Below, in pieces: positions 57,066-64,000 of a stretch of 64,000 nucleotides of DNA. The position numbers and the translations under genes were made by a program. The notes below the pieces were generated by a model. That model saw nothing but the letters and a program-made list of their open reading frames with translations. It ran no database searches and was not told the origin of the DNA. Source of the DNA: Ruminococcaceae bacterium OttesenSCG-928-I18. Lineage in GTDB: Bacteria > Bacillota > Clostridia > Oscillospirales > Ruminococcaceae. Location: the NCBI GenBank assembly GCA_030266325.1, contig JAJDHT010000002.1:1-64000 (forward strand), given 5' to 3'. Numbering within the stretch: position 1 is the first letter of the stretch; each line of letters begins with the position of its first letter.

Positions 57066-58961
57066 ATGACAAAAAAGCAAAGAAAGAGACTGGTGCGTAT
57101 TTTGGCGGCGCTTGCACTGTTCATCGTGGTGTTGTTTCTGCCACTGCAGGGAGTGCCGCAGCTGCTGGCCTATCTCGCCGTCTACTTGTTTATCGGCGGA
57201 GATATCCTGTGGCGTGCCGTACGGAACATCCTGCGCGGCCAGGTGTTCGACGAAAATTTCCTGATGAGCGTTGCCACGGTGGGCGCATTTGCGCTGGGAG
57301 ATTACAAAGAGGGCATTGCCGTCATGCTGTTTTACCAGGTGGGAGAGTGGTTTCAAAGTTATGCCGTGGGCAGGTCTCGCCGCTCGATTGCCGCGCTCAT
57401 GGACATCCGCCCCGACCATGCCAACCTGTTGCTTGAGGACGGCAGCCTTTCCCAGCTTGCCCCCGAAGAGGTGGACAGCGGGAGCCGAATCGTGATAAAA
57501 CCCGGCGAGAGGGTGCCTTTGGATGGTATTGTGGAAGAGGGTTCGTCCTCCCTTGACACCTCGGCGCTCACGGGAGAGTCCCTGCCACGAGAGACGGAGA
57601 AGGGCGGGGAAGTGATCAGCGGCAGCATCAACCTGACCGGGCTTCTCACCGTAAGAGTGACAAAAACCTATGGGCAATCCACGGTGGCAAGGATTCTGGA
57701 ACTTGTGGAGAGCTCGGGGCAGAGGAAATCCAAGGCGGAAAATTTTATCACCAAATTTGCCCGCTACTACACGCCGGCCGTCTGTCTGGCGGCGCTGGTC
57801 CTCGCGCTGCTTCCGCCCCTTCTTTTGGGGCAGTCCTTCGGCGTTTGGGTGTACCGCGCGCTCACCTTTCTCGTCATCTCCTGCCCCTGTGCGCTTGTCA
57901 TTTCTATCCCCATGAGCATTTTCGGAGGGATCGGGGGCGCGTCGAAAGCGGGGGTGCTGATCAAGGGCGGCAACTATCTTGAGGCCTTGGCCAAGGCGGA
58001 CACCCTTGTTTTCGACAAAACCGGTACCTTGACCGAGGGCAAGTTTGTGGTTACGCAGCAAAAACCCGTGGGGGTTTCTGCGGACGAGCTGCTGCAGTGG
58101 GCCGCCTATGCCGAGCAATACTCAAACCATCCCATTGCGCAGTCTGTGCGGGAGGCCTACGGGAAAACGGTTCAGACGCAGCGGATTACATCCGCTGAAG
58201 AACTGGCCGGATTTGGTGTGCGGGCCGTCGTAGACGGGGCGGAAGTCCTTGTGGGAAATGCGAAGTTGATGGCCGAGTATGAGATCGATATGGGCGAGGC
58301 GGCACGGCAGGGCGGGACGGTCATTCATGTGGCCAGAGAGGGCCGCTATGTGGGCTCCCTGCTGGCCGAAGACCTGCCCAAACCCGACGCCATTGAAGCC
58401 GTGGCAGACCTGCGGCGGCTGGGCGTGAAACAGATGGTGATGCTAACGGGCGACAGTGCGGAGGCCGGGCAAAAAGTGGCCGAGGGCCTCGGGCTGGATG
58501 GCGCCTATACCGGCCTGCTGCCTCAGGATAAGGTGGAAAAGGTGGAGCAAATGCTGGAAGGGGAGCGGACAGGAACCCTCGCCTTTGTGGGGGACGGGGT
58601 GAACGACGCGCCGGTCCTCGCCAGGGCAGATGTCGGCATTGCCATGGGAGGCCTTGGCTCTGACGCGGCCATTGAGGCGGCCGACATTGTGATTATGACC
58701 GATGAACCGGCAAAAATACCCACGGCCATACGCATCAGCCGTAAGACTGTATCCATCGTGCGCCAGAATATCGTGTTTGCCCTTGGGGTGAAAGGCATCG
58801 TGCTGATTTTGGGTGCGCTGGGTTTTGCCAGCATGTGGGCGGCCGTTTTCGCGGATGTTGGCGTGGCGTTCCTCGCTATACTCAACGCCATGAGGGCTTT
58901 GTACATCGAAAAGGCTCCTGCCGAAAACCAAACAGCGCAGCTGCAAAGGAAAGTCCCATAG
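57066..58961 (+). CDS. P1B-type heavy-metal translocating ATPase (Zn/Cd/Co type)
   Basis: SCPCALVISIPMS, DKTGTLTEG, GDGVNDAPVLARADVGIAMG. Confidence 0.93.
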   Translation: MTKKQRKRLVRILAALALFIVVLFLPLQGVPQLLAYLAVYLFIGGDILWRAVRNILRGQVFDENFLMSVATVGAFALGDYKEGIAVMLFYQVGEWFQSYAVGRSRRSIAALMDIRPDHANLLLEDGSLSQLAPEEVDSGSRIVIKPGERVPLDGIVEEGSSSLDTSALTGESLPRETEKGGEVISGSINLTGLLTVRVTKTYGQSTVARILELVESSGQRKSKAENFITKFARYYTPAVCLAALVLALLPPLLLGQSFGVWVYRALTFLVISCPCALVISIPMSIFGGIGGASKAGVLIKGGNYLEALAKADTLVFDKTGTLTEGKFVVTQQKPVGVSADELLQWAAYAEQYSNHPIAQSVREAYGKTVQTQRITSAEELAGFGVRAVVDGAEVLVGNAKLMAEYEIDMGEAARQGGTVIHVAREGRYVGSLLAEDLPKPDAIEAVADLRRLGVKQMVMLTGDSAEAGQKVAEGLGLDGAYTGLLPQDKVEKVEQMLEGERTGTLAFVGDGVNDAPVLARADVGIAMGGLGSDAAIEAADIVIMTDEPAKIPTAIRISRKTVSIVRQNIVFALGVKGIVLILGALGFASMWAAVFADVGVAFLAILNAMRALYIEKAPAENQTAQLQRKVP

Positions 58962-59009
58962 CGAAAGACGACAAAGGCCGCCGGCATTCCTTGCCGGCGG
59001 CCTTGCAGA

Positions 59010-59180
59010 CGGAAGACAAAAGATAAGCGCGGACGCTTTCCCCTCCAAGAAGAGACCCTGCTTCGCGACGAAAAAGCTCCACAAATAATTACCACTGAAA
59101 CGGCATGTATAGGCCGTTTCAGGAGGAGGTCAAGGGGACGCGTCCCCTTGCGGGTGTATGAGGGCAGGGCCCTCATAGCC
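59010..59180. repeat. family-2 GC-rich hairpin repeat, copy c
   Basis: GAAACGGCATgtatagGCCGTTTC, CAAGGGGACgcGTCCCCTTG, ATGAGGGCagggCCCTCAT; aligns with copy b. Confidence 0.8.
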
Positions 59181-59226
59181 TTTCAGGCAAGGCCCCCCGG
59201 CATAGCCGGGGGGCCTTGGGTCGTTT

Positions 59227-59598
59227 TTAGCGTATGCCAACGTTGGGGCAGTTCATGGCGAATACATCGTCGATCATTCGGTGGATCAGTTCCGCTTCCT
59301 CCGTATCTGCCAGGGTGTAGTGCACCTCTTTGCCCACGCGGCGGCTTTTTATGACACCGGTTTTTTTCAAAATGCGCAGGTGGTGGGAAACCGCCGGATC
59401 GCTCATGCCCACAGCCGCAGCGATGTTCGTGACGCACTCTTCGCTGTGGCACAATACCCAAAGGATACGCAGTCTCGTTGCATCCGAAAGCTGTCCAAAC
59501 ACGTCGGCAGCCACGATGAAATCTCCCTCTTCGGGCATGCGGCGCAGCACTTCCTGCAGGTGGCCTCCATGCTGGTGTGGTATCGACAGCTCAGCCAT
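59227..59598 (-). CDS. ArsR/SmtB-family metal-sensing repressor
   Basis: LSDATRLRILWVLCHSEECVTNIAAAVGMSDPAVSHHLRILKKTGVIKSRRVGKEVHYTL. Confidence 0.93.
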   Translation of the reverse strand: MAELSIPHQHGGHLQEVLRRMPEEGDFIVAADVFGQLSDATRLRILWVLCHSEECVTNIAAAVGMSDPAVSHHLRILKKTGVIKSRRVGKEVHYTLADTEEAELIHRMIDDVFAMNCPNVGIR

Positions 59599-59601
59599 CG
59601 C

Positions 59602-60054
59602 TTATCCCTTCTTTTTTTTCTTCTTTTTCTTTTTGTCTTCTTTTTTCTTTTCGTCCTCGTCGCCTTTCCTGGCAACTTTGGGCTGTATCTGATTTGTATA
59701 GTGGTCACGGATGCATTGAAAGCTGATTTCGCTGAGGGCGTGTTCCACTTCGCAGGCGTCCTCTGCGGCCACCTCTTTGGGAACGCCCAGGGCGGTCAGC
59801 ATCGTGGTGAGCACCTGGTGCCGTTCCAAAATTTGTTCCGCTTTTTCCAGGCCGGATGCAGTCAGGGTCAGTTCACCGTTTCGGGCCATTTCGAGGTATC
59901 CGTCTCTGCGCAGGTTGTTGACGGCGCGGGACACACTTGGTTTGGAATACTCCATATAGTGCGCGATGTCCACCGAGTGCACGACACCTTTCTCTCTTTT
60001 TAAAACGAGGATGGTTTCCAGATAGTCCTCTGCCGATTTGCGCAATGTTGCCAT
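59602..60054 (-). CDS. DtxR/MntR-family metalloregulator with a poly-lysine C-terminal tail
   Basis: KSAEDYLETILVLKREKGVVHSVDIAHYMEYSKPSVSRAVNNLRRDGYLEM; tail KGDEDEKKKEDKKKKKKKKKG. Confidence 0.92.
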   Translation of the reverse strand: MATLRKSAEDYLETILVLKREKGVVHSVDIAHYMEYSKPSVSRAVNNLRRDGYLEMARNGELTLTASGLEKAEQILERHQVLTTMLTALGVPKEVAAEDACEVEHALSEISFQCIRDHYTNQIQPKVARKGDEDEKKKEDKKKKKKKKKG

Positions 60055-60133
60055 GGGCTCCGCTCCCTCTGTGCAGATTCTTTCCCTCAAGTATACCACG
60101 CAGGCACAGAAAACTCAAACGCATGGGCGGGCA

Positions 60134-60252
60134 GGGAGTGTGCCGCCACGTTGTTTATCGAAGTGTTTTCCTCCGCCTTTCCCCGCCGGAGGCGGAGGAA
60201 AGGTACCAGAACTTTTTGGGCAACCTATTCGAAACGCCCTTGGGACACTCCC
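60134..60252. repeat. MITE-like palindromic repeat, family 1 copy C
   Basis: GGGAGTGTGCC...GGGACACTCCC; close match to copy B. Confidence 0.88.
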
Positions 60253-60324
60253 GGTGGGGATTGAGGTGTAAAAAGGACTGCCCCGCCACAAAGAGATATG
60301 GTATACTGTGACGGAGGTGAGCAG

Positions 60325-60720
60325 ATGAAAACCATAGAGGAGATCAGGGCGCATTTTCAGAAAGACCGCTTTGCTGCGAAACTGGGAATACAGATCGAAA
60401 GGGCCGGACAGGGCGAAGCGGTGTGCAGCGTGCAGGTGACGGAGGAGCAGAAGAATGCCCTGGGGCGCGTGCAGGGAGGTTTTCTTTTCACACTGGCCGA
60501 TTTCACCTTCGCAGTGGCGGCCAACAGCCGCCAGATGGGTACGGTGACACTGGACAGTCACATCCACTACCTTGCGGCACCGGCAGACGGCCGATTGACG
60601 GCGATGGCCGTCCCCAAAAGCACAGGCGGACGGATCTCCGTGTATGAGGTGTTCATCAGGGACGAACACGGGCAGGAGGTGGCCCTCATGACGGCCACAG
60701 GGTATAGAACCAGAGCCTGA
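60325..60720 (+). CDS. PaaI-family hotdog thioesterase
   Basis: GRVQGGFLFTLADFTFAVAANS...TLDSHIHYLAAP. Confidence 0.88.
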   Translation: MKTIEEIRAHFQKDRFAAKLGIQIERAGQGEAVCSVQVTEEQKNALGRVQGGFLFTLADFTFAVAANSRQMGTVTLDSHIHYLAAPADGRLTAMAVPKSTGGRISVYEVFIRDEHGQEVALMTATGYRTRA

Positions 60721-60777
60721 AAGAACCGAATATACCTGTTGTGGCGCATCACATGAGTGTGCACCGCACGGTGCACA

Positions 60778-60811
60778 GCAAAAAATACCCGAAAACGGGT
60801 GTTTTTTGCCG
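60778..60811. terminator. bidirectional terminator
   Basis: GCAAAAAATACCCgaaaaCGGGTGTTTTTTGC. Confidence 0.75.
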
Positions 60812-60822
60812 TGGGGTGCTTG

Positions 60823-61014
60823 TCAGCTCAGAGTCTCACTCTCCAGAATGCTGCGCCCGGAGCTGATTTTTCGGTGCAACTGGTACAGTTCGTCCTCTTT
60901 TTCGTTGATCTTAGCCAACACCTCTTTGTATAAAACCAGCAAGTCTCCGGGTTGCAGCCCGCTCAGATCCCGGCTTTGGATGTAAAGCATGGCCAAATGT
61001 TCGTTGGTTCTCAT
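60823..61014 (-). CDS. hypothetical protein, 63 aa
   Basis: Good RBS AAAAGGAGGG before ATG; terminator downstream. Confidence 0.55.
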   Translation of the reverse strand: MRTNEHLAMLYIQSRDLSGLQPGDLLVLYKEVLAKINEKEDELYQLHRKISSGRSILESETLS

Positions 61015-61118
61015 TGTGAAACCCTCCTTTTCGCATAGGATAAGGGTAAACCGGAGCGAAAAAAAGAGAAGCCGGGCGAGAGACGGTCACCCTCGCGAGA
61101 AGGCCGGAAGTGGGGACG

Positions 61119-61232
61119 CTATTCCTCCGCCTCACTTATATTTTCTGCCGGGGCGAAGCAGACCGGGCACTTTTCGGGTTTCTCCTCACTTTCCCAGAGG
61201 TTGCCGCAGAGTTCACATTTCCACTTTTTCAT
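61119..61232 (-). CDS. 37-aa rubredoxin-like zinc-ribbon protein (not in ORF track)
   Basis: MKKWKCELCGNLWESEEKPEKCPVCFAPAENISEAEE: two CxxC knuckles. Confidence 0.65.
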   Translation of the reverse strand: MKKWKCELCGNLWESEEKPEKCPVCFAPAENISEAEE

Positions 61233-61279
61233 CCGTTTCGTCTCCTTTTCCTTTATTCCCTACGAGTAGGGGTTTCATG

Positions 61280-61363
61280 TTTCATACCCCGCCTCTTGAG
61301 GCGGACCTGTCGGTCCGTGGCACCGATACCCCGTAGCCCAGCTGCGGGGAGTGCACTTCATTC
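61280..61363 (+). repeat. family-3 palindromic repeat, copy 2
   Basis: CCCCGCCTCTTGAGGCGGACCTGTCGGTCCGTGGCACCGATACCCCGTAGCCCAGCTGCGGGGAGTGCACTTCATT. Confidence 0.82.
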
Positions 61364-61577
61364 AGATTTCGATAAACCAGTCGGGCTTTGTGTAGTCCTG
61401 CCAGAGCTGCAAAGGCATGCCCGCCACAAGACAGGTATAACACCGCCCCTTTCCACGTATGGTTTTGCGTTTCAAAACCCTTCCGATGCGTACAAATTCA
61501 CCTTGTAAATATACACCCACAGGGTCGTTGAATTTACTGGTGATGTCGTTGAGTACAACCACATTCTGCCGGCTCAT
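61362..61577 (-). CDS. hypothetical protein, 71 aa
   Basis: RBS GGAGGG before ATG; palindromic operator-like sequence just upstream. Confidence 0.55.
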   Translation of the reverse strand: MSRQNVVVLNDITSKFNDPVGVYLQGEFVRIGRVLKRKTIRGKGRCYTCLVAGMPLQLWQDYTKPDWFIEI

Positions 61578-61590
61578 AATAAACCCTCCA

Positions 61591-61629
61591 TATAGTAGTA
61601 ATACAACAAAACGGTGTATTACTACTATA
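61591..61629 (-). promoter_or_regulatory. perfect inverted repeat upstream of the 71-aa gene
   Basis: TATAGTAGTAATACA-N9-TGTATTACTACTATA. Confidence 0.7.
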
Positions 61630-61682
61630 TACGAACCCCGCCCTTTTGTAAAGAGGACGGGGTAAATTTCACAAATGGGGGG

Positions 61683-61931
61683 TTACTTCGAAACTTTTTT
61701 GACGATCCACAATAGAATGACGGAACCGAGAAGAGCCACAAAAATGCTCCACAGGTTGAAACCGGTAACGCCTGTGCCGCCGAGCAGGCCGACAATAAGA
61801 CCGCCGACAAATGCGCCTATGATGCCGACGATGATGTTGGTCAGGCAACCCATCTGTTTGTCGGTGTTCATGATTTTGCTGGCCAGCCAGCCGGCCAGCG
61901 CTCCAACGATGATCCAAGAAAGCAAACCCAT
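61683..61931 (-). CDS. GlsB/YeaQ/YmgE-family stress membrane protein
   Basis: MGLLSWIIVGALAGWLASKIMNTDKQMGCLTNIIVGIIGAFVGGLIVGLLG. Confidence 0.93.
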   Translation of the reverse strand: MGLLSWIIVGALAGWLASKIMNTDKQMGCLTNIIVGIIGAFVGGLIVGLLGGTGVTGFNLWSIFVALLGSVILLWIVKKVSK

Positions 61932-62026
61932 TGTCTTGTCCTCCTGTATAAAATATTGCCTTATGTGAACAATACGAGGCAGAGGGCCCATTGTTGTCAA
62001 AAAGAGGACATTTTCGGGTCTGGCGA

Positions 62027-62308
62027 TCAGGCCCAAAAGAGCAAGAACAAAAACGCGGCGATGGAAAGCAGAAGACAGACGATGCCTGCGGCGAAGAGAA
62101 ACCGGCTGAGATTGGCCGTGAAATTAGATGGATTACCCGCTGGTGGGGTCTCATGCCCCGCCCCTTGGGGCGGGCATGCCGGTTCCTGGCGCCGATACCC
62201 CGTAGTTTGCTGCGGGGAGCGCGCTTCATTTCGGGGCACGTATCGGCGGATCAGTTCCCCAAGCACAACAAGTAGGAGGCCGAGCAACCCAAAGAGAAAA
62301 GCCAGCAT
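62027..62308 (-). CDS. small two-TM membrane protein with a family-3 repeat inside the coding frame
   Basis: MLAFLFGLLGLLLVVLGELIRRY...SRFLFAAGIVCLLLSIAAFLFLLFWA. Confidence 0.6.
   Translation of the reverse strand: MLAFLFGLLGLLLVVLGELIRRYVPRNEARSPQQTTGYRRQEPACPPQGAGHETPPAGNPSNFTANLSRFLFAAGIVCLLLSIAAFLFLLFWA
62150..62232 (+). repeat. family-3 palindromic repeat, copy 3
   Basis: CATGCCCCGCCCCTTGGGGCGGGCATGCCGGTTCCTGGCGCCGATACCCCGTAGTTTGCTGCGGGGAGCGCGCTTCATTTCG. Confidence 0.82.
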
Positions 62309-62438
62309 AGAATCACCACCTGCCTCATCCTAGCAGGCAAGTAGTGTCAAAAAATGACGAATGCTGTCGTTATGGCTGCCCCGTCCTGCGGCAAGGTACG
62401 ATTTTACTCTGTTTATAAAAAGAGATTATTAAAGGGGC

Positions 62439-64000
62439 TTATATCTCTTTTTTGTGGATTTCGAGCGCGGCTTCCACAGATTTTCGCGCGTCCTTGACAT
62501 AGTAGTCGGCACCGATCTTCATGGCAAAACTCTCGGTGAGCACGGCGCCGCCCACCATTACCTTACAGCTCAGGCCCTCTTCACGCAGAGCGGCGATGGT
62601 TTTCTCCATGGCGGGCAGGGTGGTGGTCATCAGTGCAGACAGGCCGACGAGTTTGGCGCCGTGCTCTTTGGCGGCGGCAACGATGGTTTGGGGGGGCACG
62701 TCCCTGCCCAGGTCGATGACGCGGAAGCCATAGTTTTCCAGCAGCACCTTCGCGATGTTTTTGCCGATGTCATGGATATCCCCCTGCACGGTGGCCACAA
62801 TGACGGGGGGGCCGTCCAAATCCGACTGGCCGTATTGGTTGCGGATGACCTCGAAGGCCGCCTTGGCCGCCTCGGCCGAGGCGAGCAGCTGAGGCAGAAA
62901 CAGAGTGCCTGCCTCAAAACCCTGGCCCACCGTGTCGAGCGCAGGCATCATCTCTCCGTTGACCAAGGCGAGCCCCTCTGCGCCCTCTTCCAAAAGCCGC
63001 CGGGTTTCCGAGGCGGCCTCGGTGCGCAGGCCGGACTCAATGAGAGCGCGCAGGGGGGTGGCCCCTTTGTTTTTTGGGGTTGCGGCAGGGGACTCGGTCT
63101 CCCGGAAACGCCCGATATATCGCTGCGAGTCGGGGTCGAGGCCCATGAGAAGCTCGAAGGCGGCGATGGTGTCCATCATGTCGGATGCGCCGGGGTTGAG
63201 GATGGGAAGGTCGAGCCCCGCCCAGAGCGCGAGGTTGAGAAAGGTGCGGTTGACAAGCGGCCGGTTGGGCAGCCCGAAACTCACATTGCTGACGCCCAGC
63301 AGGGTTTTAAGACCGAGTGTTTCCTTGACAAGTAGGGTGGCCCGCAAGGTCTCCTCGGGTGTGGCGCCCCCGGCGCTCGCGGCGAGAGTCAGGCAGTCGA
63401 TATAGACATCCTGCCTCTCCAGGCCGAAGCGGAGGGCCTGCAGAAGGATGTTTTCGGCGATGGCAAAACGCTCTTCGGCCGTTGCGGGAATGCCGCTTTC
63501 GTCCAGGGTGAGCCCGATGACGGCGGCGCCATACCGTTTACACAGCGGCAGGATGCTCTCCATCTTTTCGCGCTCGCCGCTGGTGGAGTTGACGAGGGGT
63601 TTGCCGTTGTAGACGCGCAGGGCGGCGGCCAGGGCGTCTGCGTTGGAACTGTCCAAAACAAGAGGCAGGTCGCAGACGGCCTGTACGGCCTTGACGGCCT
63701 TTGGCAGCAGCTGTACTTCATCCACGCCGGGCGCCCCGACGTTTACATCGAGAATGGCGGCACCGCTGCTCTCCTGCTCGGCGGCGAGGCTTTGCAGGTG
63801 GGAGAGGTCCCCGCTGGCAAGGGCCTGTTGTAAGCGCTTTTTGCCCGTGGGGTTGATCCTTTCCCCCACGGGGCGGATGCCGTCTATTGTGACGACCCGC
63901 GTGGCGCTGCTGAGAAGGCTTTGGGGTACATAGGCGGAGGGGGCGGGGCTGTGGTCCTGGACCAGGCGGGCCAGCGCTTTGATGAAATCCGGGTCTGTGC
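62439..64000 (-). CDS. metH: MetH-like cobalamin-dependent methyltransferase (pterin-binding + B12-binding domains), 5' end beyond the window
   Basis: RPVGERINPTGKKRLQQAL, NSTSGEREKMESILPLCKRYGAAVIGLTLDE, DIHDIGKNIAKVLLENYGFRVIDLG; frame remains open to base 64000. Confidence 0.87.
   Translation of the reverse strand, partial: TDPDFIKALARLVQDHSPAPSAYVPQSLLSSATRVVTIDGIRPVGERINPTGKKRLQQALASGDLSHLQSLAAEQESSGAAILDVNVGAPGVDEVQLLPKAVKAVQAVCDLPLVLDSSNADALAAALRVYNGKPLVNSTSGEREKMESILPLCKRYGAAVIGLTLDESGIPATAEERFAIAENILLQALRFGLERQDVYIDCLTLAASAGGATPEETLRATLLVKETLGLKTLLGVSNVSFGLPNRPLVNRTFLNLALWAGLDLPILNPGASDMMDTIAAFELLMGLDPDSQRYIGRFRETESPAATPKNKGATPLRALIESGLRTEAASETRRLLEEGAEGLALVNGEMMPALDTVGQGFEAGTLFLPQLLASAEAAKAAFEVIRNQYGQSDLDGPPVIVATVQGDIHDIGKNIAKVLLENYGFRVIDLGRDVPPQTIVAAAKEHGAKLVGLSALMTTTLPAMEKTIAALREEGLSCKVMVGGAVLTESFAMKIGADYYVKDARKSVEAALEIHKKEI

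Noticed and set aside
53900-60260. Insertion sequence / transposon
   Set aside because: TIR-bearing elements are about 118 bp with no transposase ORF; recorded as MITE-like repeats only.

Overview
This 64-kb window looks like chromosomal DNA from a moderately GC-rich Firmicute, probably a motile Clostridia/Oscillospirales-type organism (inference from protein families and gene order only). It holds:
- housekeeping genes: rplU-rpmA-obg-mrnC, yebC, nth, rarA, DUF177-rpmF, DUF512-der, a PBP1A-type penicillin-binding protein, a FMN-riboswitch-controlled riboflavin transporter, and a metH-like gene cut by the window end;
- a GH3 glycosidase plus GPH symporter pair;
- a large chemotaxis/motility/c-di-GMP block, 13.3-26.6 kb: EAL-HDOD, CheV, FtsA-like, PilZ, ComFB, FlhB-C-like (YlqH-type), FliK-like, then divergent CheA-W-R-B;
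- a SAH deaminase plus AhcY pair;
- a minimal flagellin, several transporters and a metal P-type ATPase island with ArsR and DtxR regulators.
No CRISPR array, transposase or prophage was seen. The most unusual signals are: (1) a PASTA protein kinase homologue that has lost both catalytic aspartates (HRD to HRG, DFG to GFA); (2) three families of dispersed intergenic palindromic repeats, one MITE-like with terminal inverted repeats and a covarying central hairpin, and one lying inside a small membrane-protein ORF; (3) a 144-bp exact duplication built on the 3' end of a tRNA-Leu gene; (4) a deaminase/hydrolase pair suggesting the S-inosylhomocysteine route; and (5) several strong operator, promoter and leader structures. 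No wholly new multi-gene system is clearly demonstrated.
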